From Cacajao melanocephalus (lineage: Eukaryota > Chordata > Mammalia > Primates > Pitheciidae), in contig CAUYLG010047075.1 of assembly GCA_963573385.1 (NCBI GenBank), positions 1-64,000 of the forward strand: a stretch of 64,000 nt of DNA, in the 5' to 3' direction. Positions 43,862-54,475 of the stretch are shown here, in pieces. The position numbers and the translations under genes were made by a program. Numbering within the stretch: the first letter of the stretch is position 1; every line of letters begins with the position of its first letter. The notes under the pieces were generated by a model, which was given only the letters and a program-made list of their open reading frames with translations, did no database searches and had not been told where the DNA came from.

Positions 43862-44782
43862 TCACTTCCAGCACTGCTCCAGGGAACTGTGGGGCTGGAT
43901 TTTGAGCCTCTGGGGGCAGAGCAGCTTGGTGAAGGCCCGCCGGAAGCTGTGGTGGCACAGCGGGTAGAGGACAGGGTTGACCGCTGAGTTGACCCACAAG
44001 AGCCAGAAGGAGGTTTCGTACCAGTAGTCAGGGACACAGTGGCCATGGCAGGCGGCCCGGATGATCATCAGCAGCGTGTACGGGGCCCAGCAGAGCCCGA
44101 AGATGCTCACGATGACGGCCAGTGACTTGGCCACCTTCCTGTCCCGAGACAGCCGGAAGCGCTGGGTGAAGCTCTGGGATACCATCTTCATGCGTTTCTC
44201 CAGTGAGGCCGAGGATGCCGACGGCTTGGAGCCCCTCTTGAGTGAGCGTGGCCTCTCGGTGCCCCTCGAGGAGCCGGAGCTGGAGGTGGGTGAGGCCGCA
44301 GAGCCGCCCCCACCGCCACCCCCGAGGGCCGCATCCCCGGCCTCAGCACCTGTGGCTGCCTCACCCACCCCATACCTGTGCAGCGGCATGGCCTCCCCGT
44401 GCCCCTTCTGCCAGCAGCCCCAGCAGCCAGGGGGTGGCCGGGGTGGCGAGGGCTGGGCCTCAGGTGGGGGCTCTGGGCCAGCTGCCTCTCGAGCCCCGTC
44501 CAGCCTGAGACGGGTGCGCCTCTGGATGTTCAGGTAGATGCTGAGGTTAAAGAAGGTGACACTGAGGAAGGGCGTGAAGAACTCCAGGGTGGAGGCCGTG
44601 ATAAGGAAGTACCAGTTGTAGAAGAACTCTGCATAGCAGTGGCCTTCAGGGATGGAGCTGCCTCCGGACAGGTACTCCCAGCTCAGGATGGCCGGCCCGT
44701 ACAGCAGGAAGGCCAGCACCCACACGAGCAGCATCTTCCGCACCGCCCGTCTTGTGTCTCCCTGCTGGGCCCGGTATGAGAC
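43862..44782 (-). CDS. HRH3: HRH3 coding exon 3 (TM4-TM7, third loop, C-tail)
   Basis: The acceptor is cctgtctgcag. The exon starts VSYRAQQGDTRR (residue 140) and runs to the stop tga (complement of 43862-43864) after SLEQCWK. It contains TM4 (about 157-177), TM5 (197-217), the Pro/Gly/Ser-rich third loop, TM6 (360-380), TM7 (396-416) and helix 8. A candidate exonic intron (44139-44375) lies inside it. Compared with the human loop as I remember it, there is one extra residue in the PSPPRPPPG stretch and one Ser fewer in GSSRG. Confidence 0.97.
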   Translation of the reverse strand, partial: VSYRAQQGDTRRAVRKMLLVWVLAFLLYGPAILSWEYLSGGSSIPEGHCYAEFFYNWYFLITASTLEFFTPFLSVTFFNLSIYLNIQRRTRLRLDGAREAAGPEPPPEAQPSPPRPPPGCWGCWQKGHGEAMPLHRYGVGEAATGAEAGDAALGGGGGGGSAASPTSSSGSSRGTERPRSLKRGSKPSASSASLEKRMKMVSQSFTQRFRLSRDRKVAKSLAVIVSIFGLCWAPYTLLMIIRAACHGHCVPDYWYETSFWLLWVNSAVNPVLYPLCHHSFRRAFTKLLCPQRLKIQPHSSLEQCWK

Positions 44783-46387
44783 CTGCAGACAGGCAGGCTG
44801 GTCAGGGGCAGGGAAGAAGGAATATTGGACTGGGTATGCCCTGGTAGCCTGCGGGCCCTATGTGGGCTCTTCCCTCAGCAGCAATGCTCCTCCCTTCCCC
44901 TCCGGTCCTCCCTCCTTCCCTCCCTCTTTCCCCTCCCTTCCCCTCCCCCTCCCCCCGGTGTCCTGGGCTGGCTGCTGCCCTGCCACGCTCAGTGAGAGCC
45001 TCAGAAGCTCCCTGAGACCAACCCAAATCCTCACTCTCTGCTAGGCTGCCTGCTTACCACCCCCTACCAGTTGTGAGCTCCCTGGGGGTCCTGTCCTTGG
45101 CCCCTGCACCCTGGGACCATACTTAGCATGGGCCCCAGACCACGTGCACACACAGCTGTTTCTGACATGATGCATCCTGCAAAGGCCCGAGCCATCTCCA
45201 GAGGTTGGAAGTGGGAGGTCCAGCCCCACCCCTGCTCAAGTGCTTGCGCCCCTGGAAGCTGGAGGTGCAGGGGTGAAGCCATGAGCTGGCCCACTGCTGG
45301 GAGACATCCTCCCCAACCACAGAACCAAACATCCAAGATCAACATCCCGGCCTCTGGAGAAGAACAGGGAGAGAAGGCAGGGCCCTCCCCAAGGCAGAGC
45401 AACCAGCTGGTGGGGGTAGGGGCAGAAGGACCAAGGGTCCCACCAAGGGGTCTCAGGTGAGACACCTGGAGGAGGAGGACCTGAGAGCCTTGCCGCCCTG
45501 CCCCACCAGCCTGATGGCGTTTACCTTGATCACAGCTATTGCTAATGAGAGGTGGGCAGAGCACCCCCGTGTCGGGCTCTGGGCTAGGCTGCTTCCCCTT
45601 CGAGGCAGCTCTCCTTGTGCCCCATGCCTGGGGGTTCCAGGAAAGGAGGGAGAGACCACAGGGTGATGGACTCAAGAGGACCCCAAACCCATGATCTTTG
45701 CACCCTGTCTCTTGGCCTTTCTAGGCTAGAAGAAACAGCCTGCCCTCAGTCCTGCAGAGGACCTGATAAAGCCCTGGGGAGGTTAGCTGCCAAGGAGAAG
45801 ATGAGAAGGGGAAGGAGTGACTTCAGCAGCGGCTCCCTGGGTGCACAGCACTGATGCAGGAGCCCAGGGCGGGCAGGGTCCCTGACTCAGGTGGCCCCTC
45901 TCACGAAGGGAAACGTGGAGCCAGGATCTGCCACCTGCCTTCCTGGGGCCTGTGTGTTATCCACACTTGCACTCACACATGTGTGAGGGATGTTGCCCAG
46001 GGCCTGTGTGTGTATGCATGCTTGCACGCACACGTGTGTGAGGGATGTCACCTGCCTTCCCGGGGCCTGTGTGTGTATGCACACTTGTACTCTCGCATGT
46101 GTGAGCGATGTCACCCAGAGCCTCCAGCCCCAGATCCTCCCTTAACTCTGGGAACATCTGTGTCCAGATTCCCTGCCTCCTGCTTGGTCCAGGACAGTCT
46201 GGCTGGCAGCCATGGCCCCGAGTGGGCAGCTGGCCATTGAACGGCCCCTGTGTCAGCAGCAAGGCCAGTGGGACCAAGCCCACTTCTGCTTACAACTCAG
46301 AAGTGGCCGTCCCCACCCCGGTGCCTCCCATGGGCGTCCAGACTGTCCCTGCAGGAGTGAGCAGGGGCTCCACGGCCCAGGACTCAC
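44783..46387 (-). other. HRH3 intron 2
   Basis: GT-AG intron of 1.6 kb. It holds a pyrimidine tract on + (44887-44956), which is purine/G-rich in the transcript, about 105 bases before exon 3, and a three-copy minisatellite with palindromic cores (about 45931-46122). The rest shows nothing recognisable. Confidence 0.85.
45931..46122 (+). repeat. minisatellite with palindromic cores, HRH3 intron 2
   Basis: Three units of about 57-62 bp, each with ggcctgtgtg and a CA/TG core. The first core, ctcacacatgtgtgag (45972-45987), is a perfect 16-base palindrome; the second has cacacgtgtg; the third is decayed. Confidence 0.85.
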
Positions 46388-46554
46388 CGCTCGGGTGACC
46401 GACAGGAAGCGGTCGTAGCTGATGAGCACGATGTTGAAGGCAGAGGAGGTGCACAGCAGGTAGTCCACCACCAGCCACAGCTTGCAGAGGCCCCGGCCAA
46501 AGGTCCATCGGCCCGTCAGCACATAGGGCACATACAGCGGGATGCAGAAGGCGC
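46388..46554 (-). CDS. HRH3: HRH3 coding exon 2 (TM2-TM3, D114, DRF)
   Basis: The 167-bp exon has acceptor ccccacag and donor gtgagt. It encodes AFCIPLYVPYVLTGRW, the disulphide Cys107, the ligand-binding D114 in WLVVDYLL and the DRF motif in SYDRFLSVTRA, ending at residue 139. Confidence 0.97.
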
Positions 46555-47565
46555 CTGTGGGGAGCAGGGCCACAGTGGGACCATGCCGTCAAGGGCCAGG
46601 GGACAGACACTGGTGGGACCTGGGGTCACATAGTGGCTGCCTTTCTGGGACCAGCCACCCTACCATCTTACCGCCCCCTCCAGTTGGTCTCAGCCACACA
46701 CTCTGCCCTGCCACCAGCCTTCACCCCCACATAGGTCCCAGCACCATTGGTGTCCCCTGGACCTGGGGGCAGGAGGGAAGATCCAGGCATGGGGACCTCT
46801 GGCCACCACAAGACTGGGAGAGCCTGGAGTCGGGACTCCCTGGACTTCTGTCCAACCCTCCCAGCCCTCAGAGGAAAGAAGATAATTTCCCTCTCCCTTC
46901 CCTCGAGGGACTCCAGCCCCTACCCTCCCTCTCAGATTAGACAACGAGAAAGCCTTTCTCCTGGCTGACAGGGCACTTGGTTGCAGCCGCCAGCCGCTAC
47001 TACTGCCAAGCCCGGCTTGGAGCGTCTGGGAGACGCACCTCACAGCCCCAACAGGTGTCTGGCGCTCCAGCCCCCTCCGCGTGCCCCGCCCCGCAGCCGG
47101 CAGCAGAGTCTGGACACGTGAGAGCGCGCTCCTCCGAGCGTCTCCCCCAACCCCCACCTTCCGCACGGTCCCCTCCCCCAACACAACTCTAAAAATCCCC
47201 CTTCCATGTCCCCTCCCCCAGACCTTCTCTAAACCGCCCCCCTGCGCCCTCCGGGCGTCCTAAGTCCCCAGCAGCCTTTGTCTGGCTACGGTGCAGGGGC
47301 CAGCGCTGCACCTGCTGCCTTTGCGTCTTGAGCCTCTCTCAGCGCCGGTGTCCCTTCCCGGGGACGCCTCTCCCCAGCCCCTGTCCCGCGGCCTGAGTGG
47401 CGAGGAACTTCACCCATGCCCCCCACTCCATGGGCTCCGGACGCCCCCGGCCCATGCCGGGCCCCCTGGCGGGGCGTGTGCCCGCGGGAGCCACCCGGGT
47501 CGGCTCTCCAGTCCCCGCCGGCCAGCCACGCTGGGTCCCACGGCGGCAGGGGGCTGGGGATTTAC
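46555..47565 (-). other. HRH3 intron 1
   Basis: GT-AG intron of 1.0 kb. Its exon-1 side (about 47290-47565) is part of the CpG island. No repeat was recognised. Confidence 0.85.
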
Positions 47566-47815
47566 CCACGAGGAAGTCGGAGATGGCGAGGTTGAGCAGG
47601 AAGAAGTTGTTCTGGGTGCGGAGGCTCGAGTCGGCCACGAAGGCGAGCATGACCAGCGCGTTGCCCAGCACCGTGGCCACGATGAGCAGCGCCATGAGCG
47701 CGGCCAGCACCGCGGTCCAGGCTGCCGAGAAGCCGCGCGCCCCGCCCGCCGCCGCCGCCTCGCCCGCCAGCGCCCCCGAAGCGTTCAGCGGCCCGTCGGG
47801 CGGCGCGCGCTCCAT
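47566..47815 (-). CDS. HRH3: HRH3 coding exon 1 (N-terminus, TM1, start of TM2)
   Basis: The ATG is the complement of 47813-47815 and encodes MERAPPDGPLNASG; TM1 follows at about residues 33-59 and TM2 begins near 71. The exon ends at DFLVG, split after the first base of the Gly codon, with donor gtaaat (complement of 47560-47565). The + strand of this GC-rich exon is also open for hundreds of codons, which is a composition artefact. Confidence 0.97.
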
Positions 47816-48260
47816 GGCCCCGCAGGCTCACGCGGCTCCGGGACGCGGGGCAGGGCGCCGGCCGAGAGCTGGGCGGCCGGGAGGGGCCCCGGCCCGGGAG
47901 CCTCGTCTTTGTGGGCCCTCGGCCGGGTCGGGTTCCCCGGGAGGCGCCCAGCGCATGGTCCGCGGGGCCGGGGCCTGGGCCAGGGCGGGCGGTGCCGAGG
48001 GGGCCGGGGACGGATCCAAGCCCAGCGGGGCCGGCGGCGAGGCTGCCTCAGCGGGAGAGGAACCGGAGCCGGAGCCGGAGCCGCTGCCGGCGCGACCGTG
48101 CACCCCAAGAGCAACGCGCAGCCGAGTGCGCCCCGCGCCCAGCCCACCGCCCCCCGCGCCCCGCGCAGGGCCCCCGCCATTGGCTGCCGCCCTCGCCCCG
48201 CCCCCTCCCCCGCCCCGCCCGGCGCCGGCAGCACCACGGACAGCGCCGCGTGCCCGCCGG
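47816..48260 (-). promoter_or_regulatory. HRH3: HRH3 5'UTR and CpG-island promoter
   Basis: The island covers roughly 47290-48480. On the minus strand a CCAAT box (complement of 48179-48183) follows a cluster of GC boxes (about 48190-48222), a TATA-less arrangement that would place transcription start near 48080-48130, some 300 bases before the ATG. A GGAGCC-type hexamer repeat (48064-48082) lies in or next to the 5'UTR. The exact start cannot be read from sequence. Confidence 0.7.
48179..48183 (-). promoter_or_regulatory. CCAAT box of the HRH3 promoter
   Basis: ATTGG on + (CCAAT on -), flanked by Sp1-type GC boxes immediately upstream in the HRH3 direction. Position and orientation fit an NF-Y site for HRH3. 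Confidence 0.55.
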
Positions 48261-50379
48261 GCAGGCTGGAACCCAGCCCCTGCGCTCACCCTGCGCTCAC
48301 CGCAGCTGGCTGGGCGCCCGGCCGGGGCTTGGCTGGGTCTGGGGGCTCGTCTGTGGTCAGTCAGCTCGCGCACTCGGAGCCGGGGTCTGGGTTGCTCCGC
48401 TTTTCCCGTGCCCTCAGCCCTGGTGACCCCTGCTCGGTCATCATGGGGAGCCCTGGCGCCGGTGGGAACCTAGGGTGGGGGTGGGGGAAACGCCTGCACC
48501 CGCGCTCCGGGGAACTTACCCTGCGGGGCATTTCCTCGGTTCAGGTTTTGGGAATGTGGGTCTCTGGGGAAGGAACGTCTGGAGAAGAAAGGTTGTGGGG
48601 GGGCCTTGGAAAGCTGGTGCCCAGACCAGGGGTCCGCCCCACCCTCCGTTTGCACGGACCCTGGGTGCCAGCCTCCCTGTGGACAGGACCCAGTGCAGGG
48701 TCCGGGGTGACCTGCAAGGTGCAGGCAGATGTGGAGTTACATAAGGGAAGATGAGGCGCCGGGCGGACCCAGCCGGAGGGAAGCGCGTCCAGCCTGGGCT
48801 CCCGCGGCCTCAGGCTGAGGAGGGAGCAGCAAGCCCCTTGGAGCTCAGCCACGGACCCCGGTGGACAGAGGGCCAGTCACCGCAGTAGCGGACAGACGAG
48901 GTCACTGCGCTCAGGTCGCAGGTGATGGCTGTGTTAGCGCCTGCGGGAGGGGACGGAGGAGGAGAGGAGAGGTGGAGGGAGGAGGCGCCCCCACCACCAG
49001 ACACATGCGCTCAGATACACGGGGGGTCAAGGACAGATTCCGCCTGAAACACTCAGGGCAGACAGACATGCCCACACTTAGATACACAGACACCCACAGG
49101 CCAGGGAAGCAGCCGCCAGCGCCAGGCTGAGCACCCACCAACAGCGAGACACACATCAGACAGCAGGCAGGGAGGGAGCCGTGCCTCAGGAGAGGGAAAG
49201 CAGCAACTCCACTCTGTCGCCAGCCGCAGGCATCCATGGTGCCTCAAAGAGGGCAGAATGCAAGTGCCTGGTGGGGGGCTGCAAAGGGGACCTGGGCGCT
49301 AACACCCACCATCACTCTCTACGTATAACAGCTTCTCCACCCTGTGGGGACCCACCCCTTTCCCTTGACCCCAGTGTCACTTCAGAAACTGAGGAGAGAG
49401 GGGCTGGGATTCCTCTGCTGCCTCCCCAGAGCTGACTGCAGAGAGGAACCTCCAGACCTATGGCCCCAGCCAACCCACTATTCCTTGGCTTCCAGGAGCC
49501 TGCTCTCAGGGGAGGGGCTTGGCTTCCCTCTCTGACTACCTGGTTGTACGCATGCCACTCCACCTGCAAACCCGCCTCTTTGTACAGGCTCCCCCAGGTT
49601 CCCTGCACCCCACTCCAACTCACCCAGTGAGGAGGGGCTGTGCCTGGACCAGGGAAAAGTTTTCAAGTTTTCAAAAGTTTCATGGAGCCGGGCAGCAAGG
49701 GGCTGTGGGGCCACAGAGCTGCCACCCAGGCCTGCTGTGGCCCTTGACTCGCTGTCCCCACCTAAGCCAACAACTCCCTGTTGAGTGGACCCCTCCCCAG
49801 GCCCAGCTCCTCCCCAAGTACCCGCTGAGGCCGAGGGAGATGGCATTGCCTGGGGTTAAGAGGGGGCCCTGGCTCTCTCCTCGCTGGCTGGAGCCTCAGT
49901 GTCCCCATCTTGGAATGGGGAATATAAATCGGAACCCCAAGCAGAACCAAGGATGAAGGGGTCTGCAGGCCCGCCTGGCCGTTCTCCCTCCCCATCCCTC
50001 CTCCTGTCACCCACAGCTGCCCAGGCTTCCCCATGCACTAACCAGCCTTGGAGAGCCTGGGCAGTGCCAGCCTGGGCCAGATGACCCAGGCAAAGGGAGC
50101 TTTCCTGGTATTCTCTCTGCCCCACAGCCACAGGGGGGACACCTCAGCCTACACCTGCCCCACAGCTGTTATGAAACCCTGGCGGAGCCTGCACCAAGAT
50201 CCAGGGGCCCATGGAATCTGAACCCACAGGCGTGGAATCCCACACAGCGTGGCATCGGCCAGGGGAACCACTTCTGCAGCTGTCACCATGGTGGTGACAG
50301 ATATCCATCACACACCTGTGGGTCACCTCAGGATTCCCTCGCAGAAAGTCAGAAGAAGGCCCAGGGGTTCAGCCCCTGG

Positions 50380-50470
50380 CAGTGGGGACCCAGCAGTGTG
50401 ACCCCAAGTGAGTTACCAAACTTCTCTGAGCTGCTGTAGATGGAGGCTGCATGGAGGGGAGAGGGCCTGG
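50380..50470 (+). mobile_element. MIR fragment
   Basis: gtgtgaccccaagtgagtta, ccaaacttctctgagctgct. Confidence 0.55.
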
Positions 50471-53400
50471 CTTGGCCCAGAGAGCTGATAATGACTGTGG
50501 CTGGCGGCTGTGAACGCCCCCTATCGGCCAGACTCGGTTGGAGTGCTTGGTACCTGACCTCACCAGCGCCCCCTACACCATAAAGTTGGGCTGGACTCGC
50601 CGCCCTGTAGCACTGGTGAGCCCCGTGCCCGAGGTCATGGAGGCCCACCCTCTCCATGGGCACATGCCTGGCCCAGCCTGAGGCTAGCAAGCACACCAGC
50701 ATGACCAGCAGCCATGTGAGAGGCCCGTGTCCTTGCCCAAACAGAAGGCTGGTGTCCTCTGAGCTGGAGCCTGACGTGGCCAAGGCCATTCAGGGTGCTT
50801 GTGGCTGGACCCTGTGTAGTCCGTCTAGCCCTGGGGGACTCTGTTCCAGGGAGCAGCTATTCCAGTTGTGTAGAAAAGGAAAGTGGCCAGGAGAGGCCAT
50901 CCCTGCATTCAGAGGCAGAGGCCAGTGTCCTGGCAGAGCCGGGGAGGAAAAGGGCTGGCGATGGAGACAGGACTCTGGGCCGGAGCCATGCAAGCAGACG
51001 TGACCACAGGCCTCGCTCGATGGTTTCGGATCACAGGCAAACACCCACCGGAGGCCATCCACAAGCAAACACCCATCGTAAGCCAGCCACCCTGAAGACG
51101 GGACATTAGCAAGGCCTGTCATCAGCCGGCCTCGAACTGGGATGTAGCATGAATGCAGTGGCCAAACCGGAGGCTGCCCGTAGGTCAAAGGGCACCAGCC
51201 CCCACCTTCCAAGGCCCACCTGCTGCTGCTGCCCCTGAGTGTCTGGCTGTCAGCAAGTGTTCAACACCCGGCCCCAAGTGGGGGACATTCCCAGAGGAGA
51301 GCAAACAGCCACCTGCTGGCAAGGTGGCTCCATGGGGTCTCCTTTCCCTAGTCCTCATGGGCCACAGACCTGCTCCGAGTATGGGTCAGCCTCTCTCACC
51401 TGCTGAGCCTACACCGCAATCCAGGGGCCTATGGACTCCAGATCCACAGGCAGGGACTCCTACACAGTGTGGCATCTAGCCAGGGGACTTCTTCCCATGA
51501 AGGAGGAGCCAACGGGGCCCCCTGGCCATGGGCTTACTGGGGTCTAGCCTGCCATACCACCCAGAAGCAGCCTCTGGAGGCACACCAGCGTGGGGCACTC
51601 ACCCACGAGGCTGGCGCTGCCCTGAAGGACACGGATGACAGAGCAGAGACCTTTCCATGGCACCACATCTCCAGCAAGAAGACCACAGGCCTTCTAGGCC
51701 AGGGGAGGAGCAGGAGGGGCCCCGCCTGGCACCCTCCCAACCACCCACAGGGGAATCTGTGCTTTCCAAATTTGGCTCTGCAGGGCTTCAGCTTCTCATC
51801 TCTGAGGGACACCTGCTCACCGGGACACAGCTTCAGATGGCTCCCGGGCACTTTGAGCTCCTGAGCTCCAGCAGACAAGACAAGAAGCCACCTTTCTGTG
51901 GGGGTAAGTGGCCCTGGTCAGCAGGAGAAGGTGGGGCTGCTGTTTCCGGTGGAGGAGGGGTGGGAGGGGGTAAGTGAGACTCAGGGCCCTCTGGGCGTCA
52001 TGGCACCCCCTGGCCCGATCGTTTCTGTGCATGGACAAGCACAACCACCCTAGCCTGAGAAGGTGCAGTGGCCACAGCTCAGGGGAGGAGCATGAGGCCC
52101 CAGGACCGGCAGTGGTGACAGCCAAGGTGGGAGAGTGCAGGAGGAAGGGGACACATGTCAGGCAGGGCCCCAGCTCAGCTGCCCCTGCTCCCTGGCCCCA
52201 GTCCTTCACAGGTCTCACCCCAACACAACCACCCCACCTCCCGTAATGTCTTGGCATCTGCTTCCTGAGGACCCACGTTGACACAGCCCAGGTTCCAATT
52301 TTGAAAGGGTGGTCTGGGAGTTTCCACTGAGAAGGAGACACAGGAGTAAAGGGAGGAAGAGAGGGAGGTGGATGTTGGAGGGAGCAGAGTTCCAGGAAGG
52401 GGAACAGCAGGAGTGAAGGCCTAGGGGTGGGGCACATCTGTGTTATAGGGGCAATGCGGAGGCCTGAGGCTGGAGCTCTGGCGGGGGCACGGGGCGGAGG
52501 GGGGGCACATCGGAGGGGCAGGTCTTGTAGCCCCTGGAGCTGCTGCAAGGATGCTGATGTTTCCTCAGACAGGTGCTCCAGGAAGCCTGGGGATGCTTTT
52601 ACAGGATGCCTGGACTGCACTGGAGGGTGGCCTCTAGGATGAGGACAGAGAGACCAGAGGGGCAGTGCTGCGAGACTCCAGGTGGGAGGCGATGGTGACC
52701 GGGGGCAGGCAGAACGGGCAGATTCTGACATGAGCTGGCATGTGAGGTGTGACAGGGCAGAGGAGGGGAGGGATCCAGCCCAACTCCACGATTTGGGCTC
52801 AAATGCCTCAAAGGAAGTGCTGACAATGAACCCGAGGGAGCAGGTTTGGGGACGAAGAGGTGCTGCCCTGTTTGAGGACGTTGAGGCTGAATTGGCAAAT
52901 GGATGTTCAAGAGATGAGGCTGGTCACATGGGCAGTGGGGGGCTGGGGTGAAAGGAGCTCTGGGCTGGCGGTCACGCTGGCGTCACAGCAGCCAACAGCA
53001 GGACGCTGTCCCATCACCCTGTGCCATTGGGGAGCAGCTCTGCCGCCAGCATCTCTGGTGCCCGGAAAAGACCCTTCCCTTTGGAGCCAGTGGTGTGCCC
53101 AGGTGCTGTCCCTGCAGAGCTCTGTCGCTGCTGCCTGGGGACACAGCTATTAGTGAGTAATGTAGGGGTGAGGCTCGGGGCCGCCAGGGCCTGTGCAGGA
53201 CAATTGTCCTGCTAGTTGCAGCCAAGGCACCTGTGGGGGTCTGGGGCCAGCTCTGTGCTGTCTCTTCCAAGGAACCCATATTTGCTTTCTCTCTGCAGGA
53301 GCTCATTTGAATATGGGAATGTAAATTTTTCTTTTTTTGTTCCGTGTCTTTTTTTCCCGGTGACATCCTGAGCCAGCTCTGGGTGCATCCTGACGAGCTC

Positions 53401-54343
53401 AGGGCCTGGGTGTGACAAGAATGGCTTCTGAGGCCACCGACTTGGAATAAAAAGTCAAGTCTGATTTCCTTGCCTTTGTAGACCAGGCAGAATTGGGCCC
53501 AAGGCTTGGGCGGTGGGAAGGGGAGAGGGGACAGGAGAGCCAGACATTAGTCACTATAGTTTGATTGAAAGTGACAGAGCCCAACCCAAAGGGACTAAGG
53601 ACAAAGAGCATGTGCTGTTTTCCACACTCACAAAGTCCAGGAGCAGTGAGCTTCAGGCACAGCTGCATCCGGCTCAAGTACAGCTGCTCCCTCCACCTCG
53701 TCTTACCCTTCGTGGGCTTCATCCTCAGGCAGGGATTATCTCCCTGAGGTCTCTCCCTGCAGCTCCAAGTGACTCCTCTGTCCCCTCCTCCAACCCCAGG
53801 CAGGAGAGGAGGCTGCCTCTCAGCCAACAGAACCCCAGGATCAGCAGCTCTGGCCTGGCACTGGCCTGGCTCAGGCAATCGTGGTGCCCGAGCTCACAGC
53901 AGTGGAATCAAACCCTGGCTGAGGATACATGATAAGTAGAGGGGGAGTAGCGGTGGTCGTCCCTGTAGCTGCCTTGCGGTGCCTGAGAGGAGCCCCTGCC
54001 TGATTTCCCAGCAATGCCTGAGGGGCCCAGGTACCATCCTGCTGGGACAATGGGCCTGGGCACAGAAAGCCTGGCCGTGATCGGGGCAGCGGGGAAAGCA
54101 AGATGATCTTCTCTCTGGGCATCTGTGTCTCTTGCTGCCTGGCTGCTGTGAGAAGTGAGGCTGAGAGAGCAGGGTGAGGGCCAGTGAGGGGTGATGGCAG
54201 CCTGGCAGATCTCAAGGGACCCTGGCAGGATGGCTGTGGAGCCACCCATGGTCCGGCCATAGGAAGGAAGCTGGCAGCCCCCTCAGGGTCTGCTCCCTGC
54301 TCACCCAGGGCTGATGCAGGCAGCTTAAGGGGCACGGTCACAG

Positions 54344-54475
54344 GCTGGGCGGGGGGCTCATGCCTGTAATCCCAACACTTTGGAGGTCAAGGCAGGAGGA
54401 TTGCTTGAGGCCAGGAGCCCAAGACCAGTCTGGGCAACAGAGAGAGACCTCGTCTCTACCAAAAATAAAGAAAGA
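54344..54475 (+). mobile_element. Alu left-arm fragment
   Basis: Sense half-Alu (tcatgcctgtaatcccaaca to accaaaaataaag). The only Alu sequence seen between 35.2 kb and the end of the window. Confidence 0.9.

Larger units (their letters stand above)
42780..48200 (-). other. HRH3: HRH3 gene, histamine H3 receptor
   Basis: HRH3 is a class A GPCR at the plasma membrane of neurons, a presynaptic autoreceptor and heteroreceptor that couples to Gi/o. Three coding exons join to 1338 bases, 445 codons, the human length. Visible features: N-glycosylation site N11; D80 (2.50); amine-binding D114 (3.32); C107-C188 disulphide pair; DRF at 131-133 in place of DRY; E206 (5.46); a long third loop, about 218-359, with a seven-Gly run at 293-299; CWAP 370-373; NPVLY 408-412; C428 as a possible palmitoylation site. 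No truncation or frameshift. V403 and R431 differ from the human A and K that I recall. The third loop can be shortened by exonic splicing (see findings). Confidence 0.98.

Noticed and set aside
47291..48754. 487-codon + strand open frame, antisense to HRH3 exon 1 and promoter
   Set aside because: It lies in a CpG island where stop codons are rare; overlapping long frames exist in other phases, and the translation is low-complexity Arg/Pro/Gly/Ala without a recognisable domain. HRH3 exon 1 on the other strand explains the conservation.
51817..52731. 304-codon minus-strand frame
   Set aside because: Proline/serine-rich translation typical of GC-rich non-coding DNA, no family match, overlapped by other frames.
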